In this document: in pieces, positions 47,841-60,806 of the stretch | Position numbering within the stretch: the stretch's first letter is position 1 | Layout of the letters: the number at the start of each line of letters is the position of its first letter | Source: Lophius americanus | Lineage: Eukaryota > Chordata > Actinopteri > Lophiiformes > Lophiidae | Direction of reading: 5' to 3' | NCBI GenBank assembly: GCA_037951165.1 | Contig: JBBDHG010000041.1 | Location: 2,100,501 to 2,164,500, forward strand | DNA: 64,000 nt | Notes under the pieces: model-generated | What the model was told of the DNA's origin: nothing | The model's input: the letters and a program-made list of their open reading frames with translations, nothing else | Databases searched by the model: none | Position numbers and translations under genes: made by a program

Positions 47841-48300
47841 GTATGTATGTATGTATGTATGTATGCATCTATGCATGTATGTATGCTTCTATGCATGTAT
47901 GTATGCATCTATGTATGTATGTATGTATGTATGTATGCATGTATGTACGTATGTACGTATGTATGCATGTATGCATGTATGCATGTATGCATGCATGCAT
48001 GTACGTATGCATGTATGTATGTATGTATGTATGTATGTATGCTTCTATGCATGTATGTATGCATCTATGTATGTATGTATGTATGCATGCATGTATGTAT
48101 GTATGCATCTATGTATGCATCTATGTATGTATGTATGTATGTATGTATGCATCTATGTATGTATGTTTGTATGTATGTAGGTATGTATGTATGCATCTAT
48201 GTATGTATGTATGTATGTATGTATGCATCTATGTATGTATGTATGTATGTATGTTTGTATGTATGTATGTATGTATGTATGTTTGTATGTATGTATGTAT
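47841..48300. repeat. (GTAT)n tetranucleotide array, 460 bp
   Basis: GTAT units with GCAT, CTAT and TTGT variants. A roughly 150-bp block (about 47880-48030 and 48040-48190) looks duplicated. MYVC/YVCM frames are artefacts. Confidence 0.98.
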
Positions 48301-49249
48301 AAGAACAAAAATCAGCGTCGGCCGGTCAGGCTTTACAAAAATCGGCGATGGGAATCGGTCAAGAAATAATGGCGTCGGCGCACCTTTAGTATGTAGTGAA
48401 GTACTTTCAGCCAGTGCATTAAACAGAACACGATATATCGATAACACATCGTCTTTGTTACATTCTTTGTAAACCAGGGAGTTATTTACAGCGTGTGGGA
48501 ACAATACGATCCACATACATCAAACCAAGTCGCTACAAATGTAAGTGATGTTTATTGTTCTTGCTGAAGAAGCACTTTGGCGACACAATGGAAATGTCTT
48601 AAACAAACAAATCTTACATGGCATTCTTCATCACCAGATGGTTCCACACTCACTGTCGATGCTTTATAACACTTTGAGGTCAATTCAGACATTCTTCCAT
48701 CATAACTTGTATCCTACATGCGCGGCAAACATAAAGTTATAGAGTTTTGCTCGGAGCCGTCCAGAGAGTTACGATCGTTCTCTGTTAAGCATTAAGAAGG
48801 CGAGAAAGTCCTGAGTCTGCGAGAAAGAGACACGTCCGTCCCCTCAGTTAGTTTTTGACGTGAGAAAATAGCTGCACTGACCAAGAAGAGGACGCTGAGG
48901 CGCGGAGACGACCCCCGGCGGGAAGAGTGACCTCACTGCAAGTCCAGTTAAATCTGACTCCCGCCGTGGATTTACTGTGCCATGCAAAAAGCCCGGGAAC
49001 TGGAATTCTAATGACACACCACTTACACCACGATGCTCACGCACAGCCTGAGGAACACCTCCTGATTCCTGCAGCCAAAAAGGCGGCGCTGATTATTGGA
49101 CCCACTTGTGGTTTGCGGTGTCTGTGCGTCTGCACCGGTCTGTGTGGAAGGTAGTTGTGTTTGTAGAGATCAACAAGCATGTGTTACGGGAATGTTTATA
49201 CGTTTGTTTTCAATCTACGGGGCCCACAGTTCGAGGACAAAACTCTGTA

Positions 49250-49266
49250 GGGGGGGGGGGGGGGGG
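49250..49266. repeat. G17 homopolymer
   Basis: Seventeen consecutive G on the plus strand. Confidence 0.9.
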
Positions 49267-49679
49267 TGAGCTCCTCACAATGACATCAATGACATCTCCC
49301 CTCACTAATACCTGCTCCGGTTTACAAAGCTGCTTCAATCCAACATGGTGGACATTTCATTTACCTGATCAATCGAAATCCAGCAAAAACCAATGTAATT
49401 TTTTTCTGTATTAGTCGAGGGCGTTCTAGTACCCTACCTTAACCTGGACCTTAGTTATCTTTCACCGTAGGACTATTTTCTGACTGATGCTGATGCCTTG
49501 AGGACAGTTTAGTCAATCTCGTCAGACTGGTTAACAAAAAAAAATTGCAAATATGAACAGCATTCTACAGAGAATTTGAAGAAAAAAAAAAAAAAAAAGA
49601 TCTGGTGGCCACGAACTTATGAAAATATTTATATATCCCTTACCATTCTTTCCGTAATGTGGTTCTCATGAATCGACAA

Positions 49680-50120
49680 TAGGACACATATCTTTTTTTT
49701 TTATTCTAGTACTTTATGTTTTACTCACAAGGGGAAGCTTTTTTCACAGAAAAACTTCCCTTTACTAGACATAACTCAAAAACTATTTCAAAGATAATTT
49801 CCAAACTTTATACCTTCATAGACTTTCAGGTGAGGAAGAACTGAGTTGATTTTGGCAAAGGTCTGTCGTACGCTTCTGACACTAGGGGGAGCTTAATCGG
49901 CAAAATTGGACCATAAATTCTTCAATCATTGGTACGAATTTGTCTAAATTCAGTCCATATTAATCGAGTCCAGAAGATTTCTCTTGTTTATATCATATTT
50001 AACCAAATTCTAATGTCATATCTCATATTTTGTTCGCTTTTGGGGAGTTTTTTTTACTAAAAATACTGCGGAAATAACCTCTCAGGGATCTACCCTTGCT
50101 GTCAGGGGAAGACAGCATAG
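49680..50120 (-). repeat. family R3 copy, reverse orientation
   Basis: CACAAGGGGAAGCTTTTTTC, GTGAGGAAGAACTGAGTTG, GACACTAGGGGGAGCTTAAT and GGGATCTACCCTTGCTGTC follow in the order of the inverted copy at 8.6-9.2 kb. Confidence 0.7.
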
Positions 50121-52979
50121 GTCTACTTCTAATTTGTAAAACTATCTCCATGGGAATTTTACATGGTATCAATTTTTTTCCCTCGGTGGAAGTTGCCAAC
50201 TCCACCTTTAAAATAAGACACCAATCCTAATCCCCACGTTTGCACAAAAACCGCCATCATTTTTGATACATGTGTATTCGCTGGAAGCAAAAAAGACCTT
50301 AATCCCACCAAAGCGCCATAAAACATCTTAAAAATCCTTTCTTTGATAAATATACATATAAAAATACACAATAAACTTGCAATTTGTTCGTGGTCTCCAA
50401 ACCCATGTTGCCAGTGGGCTGTGTCCTTCTAACCCCTGCTTTCCTCTGTCTTGTTTTTATGAAGCCATCCAAGGCTGCGGCTACTTTCAACTCCGGCCAG
50501 AGAATAAGTCATTCTGCCAAACTCCTGCAGATTTAATAAGGAGCTGAAGGACTGCGATGCATGCTTTAATACCGCCCCAAACATCCATCTTCACCTCCTC
50601 AGAGTGGTGCGGCACTTTAGGGAACTCTGCCCACGCTAATATCACTCCACACTTGCTGTAGGCTTTAGTCTTTTCTTTTTTTTTAACATTTTTGAACTGA
50701 TGCTGGTCGTTGGAGGAGCATCAACAGACATGGATTTGTCAAGTTTTGTTTGAAAAGATTTTTTTTTTTTTTTTTTGAAAAAAGGAGCGCTGAAGCGAGA
50801 TGTTGTTTTGTCAGTGACCTGTTAAGTGATCTTAGATTAGTACGTCTGTTCTTGGCTGCTCTGTGATTATGTGCCCTCAGGCACGGGATTACAGCGGAGG
50901 ACTTGAGTGCTTTCCTCTCAAGCCATTCATTTGTATCCAGAGGCTGTGCAGTCGATGGCACATGATTTGAGAGCAGAAAATGAATTTTGAATCTTTCTGT
51001 AGTCAAATGTTGGATGGGAATATAGAGAATGGAGGAAAAAAAAGAAAGAGAAAAAAAGGGCCATTGCTTAGATATGAGCACTCCGTTCCTATTTGTGTTT
51101 TATTTCATTTTTAAGGATCGCCACAGAATCTTCTTCTGCAAAAAAAAAAAAAAGGGGGGCATGACTTCTTACTTTCAGGTTTTTTGTTGTTTTTTTTGCA
51201 AAAATTATAATTACAGGACAGCCGTAGAAAGAGTTATTTGTGCATGAACAGTTGGATGAAGGGGAACATATCCCAATGACACAGCATGCCAGGAATAGAA
51301 ACTAGAGATCCAGTCTACGTTATCTGGGCTTTTCACTTTACCACTTTAGAGTCGTGGCCGTTTGGCTGAAAACTCCCTGCGAATCAAACATTTGCAGAAG
51401 CGAACGATAGCGACCCGTCCGGCTCCTACAGCCCGTTGTCGCTATGGACATGGAATTTTCAATAAAGTTTTGTTGAAAAGCTCATAGTGGCAAAAAAAAG
51501 TTGGTATGTTAGGAACATGATAACAAGACAGAAACGAGCTAATTTGATTATTTTTCGCCATCCTGTGTGCCGAGACCTCTTCTTTTAAAAAGGCGCCGGC
51601 GTATCCGGACTATTTGGTGTCTAGAACGCCGTTGGCAGTATGGCTGATCTATTTTGTAGCGAGATTTGGAGGTAGGCGAGCTACGTTTGGCTTTATAGAG
51701 TGTTAATGTGATAGCTAGCTCCGCTCTGACAGCAGTGGACCCTTCTTATTCGTCCTCGCTGTTCAGTTCCTACCAGCCACAAACTACACTTTCTACTTTA
51801 TGACTACTTATTATTCATTACCCAAGCGATGCATTGTGTCGCCATGGCAGCTCAGACTTTCAGTAGCCCCTTCTCACAGGCAGAGTGAGAGAAGAAGGCG
51901 CTGACGTCAGCAGATCGAGTCGAGACCCTGCTTCAACTTCACATCGGGAAACCCCTCAGATCGTTCGACGGTTTCCGGGTGTTGGTGATCCAGACCCGTG
52001 ACCCTTCCTACACTGCAAGACAAACGACACTGGGCGAACAACGTTCGACAGCCTGGCGGTCTTGAGGCTCATTAGCGAGTTTGAATCAGGCTCAAATCGA
52101 ACAGTTTACGCCCAGCCTTAGAGGTACCTCACTGACAGCTGCCTGGCGTCTTGTCCGCTACCTGTCCCTGCCCAGAATCCAGCATTTAACCTTGGAAAGA
52201 CAACACCGTGCAGCAAACATATCACAGAACTATTGATGCATCAAAAACCAAGATGGAGGCAAGTGTGTCCTTAGTTTTGGTTCAAAGTTTTTTCCCTGCC
52301 TAACACAGCTTGGCCGCCTCTTTTTCGTCTGTGTCATGACTTTTTCTTAATTATCATCCCAGTCCAGATGCACTAATAGGAGAGAGGCAGGAGTCTGAGG
52401 GAGGAAAGCAAATAGAGTGACGAGAGAGAGAGGAGGAAAATGATAGGAGGTGGAGATAGAAGGTCCAGGAGGTTGAAGGGTGGGAGGGTGAAGGTGAGGT
52501 CAAAGAACGTGGAGATAAAGTTGTTGTGTTGTCTATTTCTGATATTAGGTGGGAAAGTAAGTCTCTATCCTGTTCTAGTTAAAGAAGTTGATTCTGTTGA
52601 TGGAAAGAACGGTTCGAGATAATAATTTGAGAATTTACCCGACATTACTTTGTGGCTTTACTTTGCCTCCACAAACACAAATATTTAAAAGTACCTAAAC
52701 TTGTAACAGGTTGAATGAGAACTCCGCACATACAGATGCAGCTTCACGATAAAGTAAGACCCTAAACCCACAGCAGTATTCACATACTGTATACGGCCTT
52801 GAACTGCGAATATAGCCAGTAATTCTAGCCTCACACAAAAGAATCGAATGATCATGAAATGAATTATCTGTCAAATACTGGTTTTACAAAATCGTTTTAT
52901 GCACACTGGAGTTTATCTGATATCAGAGTACAAGTCCATGTGGTCAAACCAGGGAAAACATCCTACTTGACAAGACAAG

Positions 52980-53330
52980 GCCAAATAACAATTGAATTTC
53001 AGAGTAGGGTATTTTGCTTGGTCAGATGAAACCTTAATGCTACACTATCAACACATACTCAGGCTTACCGAGGATGGGCTGGGGCAAAATAATCAGCCCG
53101 GGAATATTTGGCCTAGGCAGACCACCGCAACCGGTCGGACAACACCCACCGGTACACCATTCTTGTGGTACATACTTGCGTACCAACTGTACGATTTCCC
53201 ACGGCTACTTGGAAACTGGGACTATCTGTTGAGGGCAAGACTTTATTGAGTCCAGTGTTCACTGGTGGCCATGGATTATAATCCCCGTACGCAGGCTGGA
53301 GGCAGACACAGGCCTCCATCTCAGTGTTTC
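52980..53330 (+). mobile_element. possible degraded Tc1-like segment
   Basis: TTTTGCTTGGTCAGATGAAACC resembles the FWSDET stretch (second catalytic Asp region) of Tc1-like transposases. Sequence around it does not continue the match, so the call is weak. The frame of 85 codons over it is not otherwise recognisable. Confidence 0.25.
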
Positions 53331-53439
53331 CAACTTTCTAAAAGTGACATCTAGCAAAAATTCAATCAGAAAGACTATCCCCTGGTGCACTAGGGCCACA
53401 GTTACTGCTCAGACCACTCTGTTATCCTCACTTTCCACA

Positions 53440-53880
53440 CATGCTTGGTCTTAATTACCTGCTTCATGGCCTGGGGCATTGACAGATATCAGCTGCACCC
53501 GTTCAGGTAGCCTCATCCACCCCATCACACTCACACCGGCATGATTAGCCCAACACCATCAGCCGCTACCTGAAATATGATTCTCTCTCCGTCCATCTAG
53601 TTCTTTCATGCTGCTGTTTGCGCGCCCTCCACCTCCCCATCTCCGACTAATCCTCTCAGATCCATTAGCCTCATCATTCATCAGCCTCAGCAGAGTCTTC
53701 AGCCACCACCACGAGTACCAAGACTCCAGAGGGGGGATATTCCCTGCTGCTTCTCAGGCCACAGACCGTTGGATTACAATTGTCGCCAAAGACTTTGACA
53801 TTTTGTCTTCTCTGATTGAAATAAAATGTTTCATTGTGTGGCAATCAGCTAGATTTCTGTTATGGTCAGCAATCTAGTTG
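53440..53880 (+). repeat. possible retroelement remnant
   Basis: CATGGCCTGGGGCATTGAC, CACCCGTTCAGGTAGCCTC and a closing AAATAAAATGTTTCATTGTG (polyadenylation-like) suggest the end of an interspersed element. No domain is seen. Confidence 0.25.
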
Positions 53881-54259
53881 ACCATAACATATTTTGACTA
53901 TTTCTAAAACATTATCAGAACCCCTAAGTTATCATACATATGTAGCCCAAAGGTTGAGTGTTGAATGCCAAACACTTCTTGCCCTCAGTCGTTGCTCCTT
54001 TGGCTACACAGTGAAAGGGGAGGGGCTTACGATTTTTTTTAAGCTTGTGCGAACAATTAACGTAACAATGGAGGAAAATAACACAACATGTAACAGTTAT
54101 TTCCATTTTACATGCAAGTGGGAGCACCGTTAACCATTCATTTTCAGTCCGGTGAAAACCCTAGCAGACACTTTCACGTGACACGGTGTGAGTCACACAC
54201 GTAAAACACCATCAAAACGTCTTAACTTACTGTTCACACCAATCAACCACAATATCCTA

Positions 54260-54640
54260 ACCGCCTGTCTAGTATTTTGCAGGTCGTTTTTTGTAACCGA
54301 AACAAGCTCTCTGATGCACTGTGCATTCCGAAACCCTTCTATCAGAACCCGTATTAGCCTCTTCAGCAATTTGTGCTACCACAGCTTCTTTGTGAGATCC
54401 GACAACACGGGCTAGCCCTAGTTCTTGACTGCATTAATGAGTCTTGGGCACCCCTGACCATTGCAGACTGGGGACAACCAGTTCTGGACGTGCTCCAACC
54501 CAGCTGTTCGTCCATTGCAACAGCACATGCCTTAATTCTTCCCATTTTTTCAGACTTCAAACACAGCAACCTCAAGAACTAAATGTTAATTACATGCTTA
54601 ATATACAGTGTACCACCCACTGACATTGTCACAAGCCACT
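54260..54640 (-). pseudogene. Tc1-like transposase N-terminal remnant
   Basis: On the minus strand the series AAAATGGGAAGAATTAAGGC, CTGCAATGGTCAGGGGTGCC, GGATCTCACAAAGAAGCTGT and TCTGATAGAAGGGTTTCGGA follows the DNA-binding half of a fish Tc1 transposase. It is frameshifted and stops before the catalytic triad. Confidence 0.6.
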
Positions 54641-54654
54641 GCACTTGTAGTGCC

Positions 54655-55340
54655 TCTTCCTAGCTAAGATAAATGGGGAGGGTTGTGTCAGAAAAGGCAA
54701 TAGACATAAAAACCTATGCCAAATCAAAATGCAGAACACCAAACCGGATCAGTCCGGGCACTGGATAACAATGGCCGCCACAGGCATTGTTAATCAGCAG
54801 TGTGCCAGTAGCAACTATGCTACTGTTGGTCAGAGAAAAATAATATATAGAGGTGGAGATATGCCTTGAGACAGAGAGAGATGATGAAAAGCAGGAGTGT
54901 GAGAGTGAGAGTAGGAACTTTAAATGTTGGCACAATCACAGGAAAAGGTAGAGAGCTAGCTTGAGTGATGAAGAGAAGGAAGATAGATACATTGACTGTC
55001 CAAGAGACCAGGTGGAAAAGCAGAAAGGCTAAAGGCATTGGAGGAGGGTGCAAACTGTTTTATCATGGTGTGGATGCAAGGAGAACCAGTTATCCTTAAA
55101 GAGGAGGATGTGAAGGGTTCTGGAGGTAAAGAGATTGTCAGATAGAGTGATGCGTACGAAGATAGGAATTGGAGGTGTGATGAGGAACATTGTCAGCACT
55201 TATTCCCCACAAGTTGGTTGTGAGCGAGAAGAGAAAGAGAATTTCTGGAGTGTGTTGCATGAAGTGATGGAAAGTACCTGAAGGATGAGAGGGTGATGGT
55301 CGGTGGGAACTTCAAGTTGCTCGCAAACATTTCTATTACA
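54655..55340 (+). pseudogene. non-LTR retrotransposon 5' region and endonuclease remnant
   Basis: GATAAATGGGGAGGGTTGTG opens the piece. Further on the plus strand reads VRVGTLNVGTITGKGRELA, stop, then VMKRRKIDTLTVQETRWKSR and KAKGIGGGCKLFYHGVDARR. This is the start of an apurinic endonuclease domain (VGTLNVGT, QETRW), which nicks target DNA in LINE elements. Later IVSTYSPQVGC matches its middle. Several stops and frameshifts make it dead. Confidence 0.75.
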
Positions 55341-55592
55341 GTTGCTGGATGAATGGCCAGACTTCAGCACATGGCAAGAAGGTATTCAGACAAATAACAA
55401 GGCACCGTCAGAACAAACAATAAACAAGACCAAAAAAAGTGGCCAACTGTCCTGTTTGTATGTGAGTGAGTGATGACATCCTGTAGAATAATGAGTAAAC
55501 AGTTGGGTCTGGACCTGCTCTTTTTTTGGAAAGCTCTGTGCAATAACATGTGTTGTGAATTGGCACTATATAAATAAAATCTGATTTGATTT
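55340..55592 (+). mobile_element. retroelement 3' end
   Basis: It ends TGTGAATTGGCACTATATAA then ATAAAATCTGATTTGATTT, the same tail as at 31.7 kb. The endonuclease remnant joins it directly, so the body of the element was lost or two elements abut. Confidence 0.55.
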
Positions 55593-56615
55593 ATATTTGA
55601 TATTTCTGTGTGGTTCCTGTTCTTTGGCCGACATCCTCTTACCAGAACAAAGGAGTTCTGGAGTGTAGGGGTATAAAGAGGAAGGCATTACACAGAGGAA
55701 CTCCTTTGTTTCCTCTCCTAGTAGATATTTAATCATAATAGTTGTGTATTTTTCAGTAATATTGAAGTGGATGGGGTTTCAAACACAGAAATGTCACCTC
55801 TGATTACATGATTTAGAGTAGAGACTCACATAAAATTGCACAGACAGACCCACAAACACACACACACACACATATAGAGTCATTCAGGCAGCTGCTGAAT
55901 AGCTGGAGCTTAGCTTCAGGCTCTTTAGTCCTCAACCTTTGACAGGTAAAGCCTCGTCCTGTTCCTTTGATCAAGCTCCGGTTAACTATCCACTTCATTT
56001 ACAGATTTGATTTACATCAGTGGCCAGTCATGGTATAAAGCCAATGGCTGCATTCCACTAAACACCTGTTAACAAAAAGTGCTTCATTCAAGTTCTGATA
56101 AAAAAGAAAACCACAGGTGTGGAGGAGAGGAAGTGTTTGGCATCATGGACCGATGCAGAAACGATTAAACATGTGAATTATTAGAACAGAGTCAGTGGCC
56201 TCTGACACACACACACGCACACACTTACACACACATACACTTACACACATACACACACGCACACAAATTCACCCCATCTCAGAGAGAATTCAAAATTGCA
56301 ATTATGATTATGATGATTATTTTATATATTTCTTTATTATGATGACGATTATGATTCTATTATATTACACCTATTGTTCTCGTTACAATTACCTTCACCT
56401 TATTATTACTATTATTGCATCAATATATGTATAAATGCCGCAGGGTCGGGAAAGTGATCAAAGTTTTGTTGCATGTATCTTGTATGTGGAATAACAATAA
56501 AGTATCTATATATCTATCTCAAACAAGGAACATATTTCACACACACACACAAACACACACAAACACACTCACACAAGAAAGACAGTTTTAAAGAAAATAA
56601 AGGAAGCAGGACACT

Positions 56616-56620
<5 letters not shown>

Positions 56621-56671
<51 letters not shown>
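56621..56671. repeat. (TG)n microsatellite
   Basis: 51 bp of TG. TG-rich sequence with TCTG units continues to 56912, including a second pure tract at 56887-56912. Confidence 0.97.
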
Positions 56672-56673
<2 letters not shown>

Positions 56674-58299
56674 CTGTGTTAGTTTGGGACTATGTTTCTG
56701 TGTGATTGTTTGTGCGTGTGTGAGTCTTTAGGAGTGTCTGACTATGTGTCTGTGTGAGTGTCTGTCTGTCTGTCTGTCTGTGTGTGTGTGAGACTGTGTG
56801 CTTGTGTGTCTGTCTGTGTGTGTGTGTTTGTCTATGTGTATATGTGTGTCTTTTACCCGGTCCTCACTTAGCCACATCTACAAGAATGTGTGTGTGTGTG
56901 TGTGTGTGTGTGTAGTAGACATAGATTGTCTAACGACAAAAGATTCCGTTGAATGGCTTTTGCAGAAATACAGCATGTAATATAAACTGAAATTTAATTG
57001 CACAGTAATGACTCCTTTAATGCGTTTTCTGTCAAACGTGGTATTAATATCCAAACAGGACCATCGGGACCAGTTAAGAAAGTGTCGAATTTACGCGCCT
57101 GACCTACTCCAAGCGACTTAATCACACACCCTGCCAGGTTTACAGAGCAGGACAACACACATGTACTCTCTTAACGTCTATGTTCATTTCCTCCCCGTGT
57201 CCACGCACCACACTGGAGCAGCAACATGGCAGCTTTAAGCTGATAACCACTGCAAAAACCTCGGTGCTCCGTTTAAGTTGGCAAACAAAGCCTGAGCCCA
57301 CGTTCAACGCTACAAAATCTCTCTCGGCGTACAAATATGGGTTTTTTCTAGTCTGGTGACTCATATGTTTCAATTTAGCAGAGACATTTTTACCTTTTCA
57401 TTTTGACCATAGGCTTAATATTGTTTCAGCACGTAGTTGTTATGGTGGTTTCTTTCATCCATTTTCCATTATAGTCTCACACAACAGCCCATCCAAGAGG
57501 TATTATTACATCTTAAGTGTGGTCACCAATTACATTGGCTTCCTCCTTCTCTGTGCCCATTTCCTCCTCAGTGTGAAACACACTGCAGTGCAATGTACTG
57601 GAAATCATAACGATCGGGGATAAAACGGGGATTTGCTCAGTCAAGTGTTTGCTATGTTAAGCTCTTTCTGTCCCGGATGGAAAGACGATAGGAGGGCTGG
57701 ACAGTATAATCTACTGGTTAGATAGATTGTGAAAGCCATTACAGGGCTCTGGGTACAGAAAGCGTCTTTGGTTTTCACATAGTATGTACATGCTCAGATT
57801 CCATACAAGAAGGAGGAACCTTGTATTGTCTTGACTCCTACTAGATGACATGAGCTATAATATCCCATTTGCGCCGAAACAGTCTGCCAGCATCTGAGAA
57901 TTCCTCACGACCACTGACTAAGTGCTGGGTAGACATGTGGCGAGAACAGTAAGGTGTTTCCATTGACATATCCATGGTAATAGTAAAATTTAGAAAGTCT
58001 GTGACCAAGAACACAGATGCCTCTGCTAGTGGAAAAACGCTCCTTGCAGTGATGTGGATAAACCGTAACCTCTTTAATGGTTGAATAATGACAGAAATAC
58101 ATACAAGTCTGCAAAAGTTCAAAGGGCCGTAAACGAAATAGAATAATAAGCAAAATGAAAATGTGTGAAATTTGATTAAACTCTGACCATCGATTCATCT
58201 GGAGTTGTGGATAGACCATAACTTCGATCAAACCTGCTGAGGACAGATCGACGGACAGACAGGGGTCACACTATACAGAAACTAAACGTACGCAAAAGC

Positions 58300-58975
58300 A
58301 AGGGTATATCCCTAAAAAGACCCCAATCGCCTTTGTTGTACAACCAATCCCACTCATTGAACGCCTAAAATAAATGTTAAGTTATTGTTGAATTATTGCT
58401 CACCGAAGTGAATATAATATAAACTATTCGATTTAAATACGGGTAACACATGATACAAACAAGATATATCTCCTAAAGTCGATTCACATCGCACAAATTT
58501 GGACTAAATGTATCGATGGTTGAGAAAATATGGCCCTGAAACTTTCGGAGATTATGCTCGCCCTAGTGTCAGAAATAAACAACCAACCTTTCCCAAAATC
58601 AAACCAGTTGGTCCTCAGACGGAAGTCTTTGTGGGTATAAAGTTCGACAGTGATCCATTCAACAGTTTTTGAGGTATGCCCCGAAATCAACCGAGCTTCT
58701 CAAGTCGATTCATTGCAACGAATTTGGCCTAAACAGTCGAGACATTATGACCAAAAACTTTGAGATAAAGCTACCCCTAGTGTCTTAAATATAAAACAGA
58801 CTTTTCCCAAAATCACTCCAGTCCTTCCTCACGCTAGGATCTATGTATGTACAAAATTCGAAAATGATCCATGAAATTATTTTTGAGTTATAGCGTCAAC
58901 AGCGAAGGAACGTGCCACGGATGTGGCGGTGATGACGATTCCATAATATTCCCCAACTTCTCTGGGAGATAAAAA
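58300..58975 (+). repeat. family R3 copy
   Basis: It starts GGGTATATCCCTAAAAAGAC and has two rounds of the CCCTAGTGTC...CCAGT(T/C)NNTCCTC...ATGATCCAT block before TCCATAATATTCCCCAAC. Confidence 0.7.
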
Positions 58976-59034
58976 TGTGTTAGTTCTTTGTCCTGAGAGA
59001 ACAGGGAGCGCATGTTACAAGCTATCTAATCTGT

Positions 59035-59135
59035 CCTGGCCGCGGCTCTTTTGAGCAAGACCCTGAAACCCCAGCTCCCCGGGTTCTTCACGGGGGGCTG
59101 TGCTCCCTCAGGGATGGGTCAAATACAGAGAATAC
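59035..59135 (+). repeat. short interspersed repeat fragment
   Basis: GAGCAAGACCCTGAAACCCC, TGTGCTCCCTCAGGGATGG and GTCAAATACAGAG resemble a common fish interspersed repeat tail; compare 16480-16580. Confidence 0.35.
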
Positions 59136-59849
59136 ACTACTACACTATGTTGTACCGTGTATAACCTGTACTTCAACGACTAGTGAGGGATGAAGTATAT
59201 AGTATTAAGAAGGAAAAGAAAACTGATCATCGCAGAGACAGACAGTTATAAACGAATAAAAAGTAAGTAGAATTCATCACATTTGCAGAAGTAATATGTT
59301 CGGCCATGTTTGCTGTTAGTTCATCATCAGAGGCTGTCAATGGATTCAGACTTGTTTGAGTTTTGAGGTGGAGCCGGGTAAGAATGAGGATTCTGGATCC
59401 CTTTTGAACATTTTGCCACTTTTTATAGTCATCATGGTCATTTAAATTGTGCCCTAAGTAAATATGGGAACATATTTATTCCCTCACACGACTGCATTTT
59501 AAATTCCTTTTGCCCAAACTCTACTGATCTTTCCCAGAACTAAATGTGTTTATAGACCATAATGCATGTATGCAAACACTTACTTTGACAGATGAAGCAG
59601 ACTCTGATACCACGAAAAACAGTCACAGTAATAATTCCAGAACAAGAATGTAGCGGGTCCCAGTAAAGTAACAGAAATGTCAAAGGCATTCAAACGGAAT
59701 TCATGTATCTGTGAAAAATAAGCAGATATTTTTTTGGCAAAAATAGATCCAGTTTTGTGAATGATTCAACATGATGTAAAAGTTTCAAGGGTCTATTAAC
59801 AACTTAAAATCCTCACAAATAAAAAGGGAAATATGAAAAACTAAGTTCT

Positions 59850-60005
59850 TTGCATATATTACTTCTTTCACGCGGTATCCCCCAGGGCCCCTCCCTCTTT
59901 AGCATTTACAAGCGGCCGCTGGCTCATATTATGAACACGCTCAGTCACATTTTTCAATAAGAACTGGAGACCCAAAATGTGCTCAACCAAACACTTGAGA
60001 AGAAT
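59850..60005 (+). mobile_element. family R1 fragment, reverse orientation
   Basis: Here the plus strand reads the reverse-transcriptase scrap (CGCGGTATCCCCCAGGGCCC then TCTTTAGCATTTACAAG), followed by CACATTTTTCAATAAGAAC and TGTGCTCAACCAAACA. It is the only R1 copy with the opposite orientation. Confidence 0.6.
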
Positions 60006-60610
60006 ATAAGAGTGTTTTAATTAGGGGGAATTTCATAAGTTGGCGTGAGTCAGATCTGAGTAAAGACCACCCTCACGGTCAAATCCCATAGAGTGAATTT
60101 ACCCATAATTATATCAGCGTATGTTAAACAGGTCTTTGGGCAGAAGACAGATTCCCCGGGCTTTAGACCAGTAGTACTTCCAGTGAATGTGATACTGTTG
60201 AGACTTAATACCTTTGTTTCTGACTTCCATACTTATCATCAAGGCCAAAGAACAGCTGGAGGAGCCCGTTCAGACCGGAGGAGGAAAAGGAAAAGAAGCG
60301 TGGAAGGAAGAGAGAGAGAATGGAGGAGGAAGCGGAGGACGGAGTGAATGGATGCCAGCTCCTCTCTGGCTTTGTAAACAAAGGAGTGACACGGTTGGGA
60401 CCGAAACGAGGAGTCGGACAGATGTAAGCCTTTAGCGCTGACGTTTCCTCTTGCTCAGCTGAAGGCTCTCCGGCTCTTCAGCGGTGTGGTGTCGGCGCTG
60501 TGCTCCCTTCTATCACTGACGTAACTTGTGTGTAATCAATAACAGACGATGGCGTACAGGGACTTGGATAAGCAGATGCCCAACACCCTGTTTTGAACAA
60601 GTCTTCAGCA

Positions 60611-60642
60611 GACGCACTGTGTACACATGTACACAGTGCGTC
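60611..60642. repeat. perfect hairpin, 14-bp stem, 4-nt loop
   Basis: GACGCACTGTGTAC, loop ACAT, GTACACAGTGCGTC. It lies in intron 1 about 165 nt after the exon 1 donor on the sense strand. Confidence 0.95.
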
Positions 60643-60806
60643 ATTAAAAAACCCTCATCTATGCTCTTTAAAGTCCAGAACAGTCCAAAGATATAGGTCA
60701 ATATAATACAGCGGCAGTGCTACATTTCTTATCTTTCATAAACTGTCAATATCAACATTGTAAATTGAACATAATCGGAAAGCAACAATAAAAAGAAATA
60801 ACAAAC

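Larger units (their letters stand above)
46614..60806 (-). other. septin 9 intron 1
   Basis: The intron is 14.2 kb. It holds the ATGT array, an inverted R3 copy, retroelement and Tc1 remnants at 52.6-55.6 kb, TG tracts near 56.7 kb, another R3 copy and an R1 fragment. Stretches 46740-47830, 48310-49240, 50130-52640 and 57000-58290 show nothing recognisable apart from A/T runs. No further septin first exon was found here. Confidence 0.6.

Noticed and set aside
53560..53602. Possible alternative first exon of septin 9 reading MDGERIIFQ on the minus strand, followed by GTAGCG
   Set aside because: The donor would leave phase 0, which does not fit the phase-1 acceptor at 46613, and the sequence lies in retroelement debris.
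60611..60642. microRNA precursor
   Set aside because: The stem is 14 bp, too short for Drosha processing, with no extended pairing outside it.
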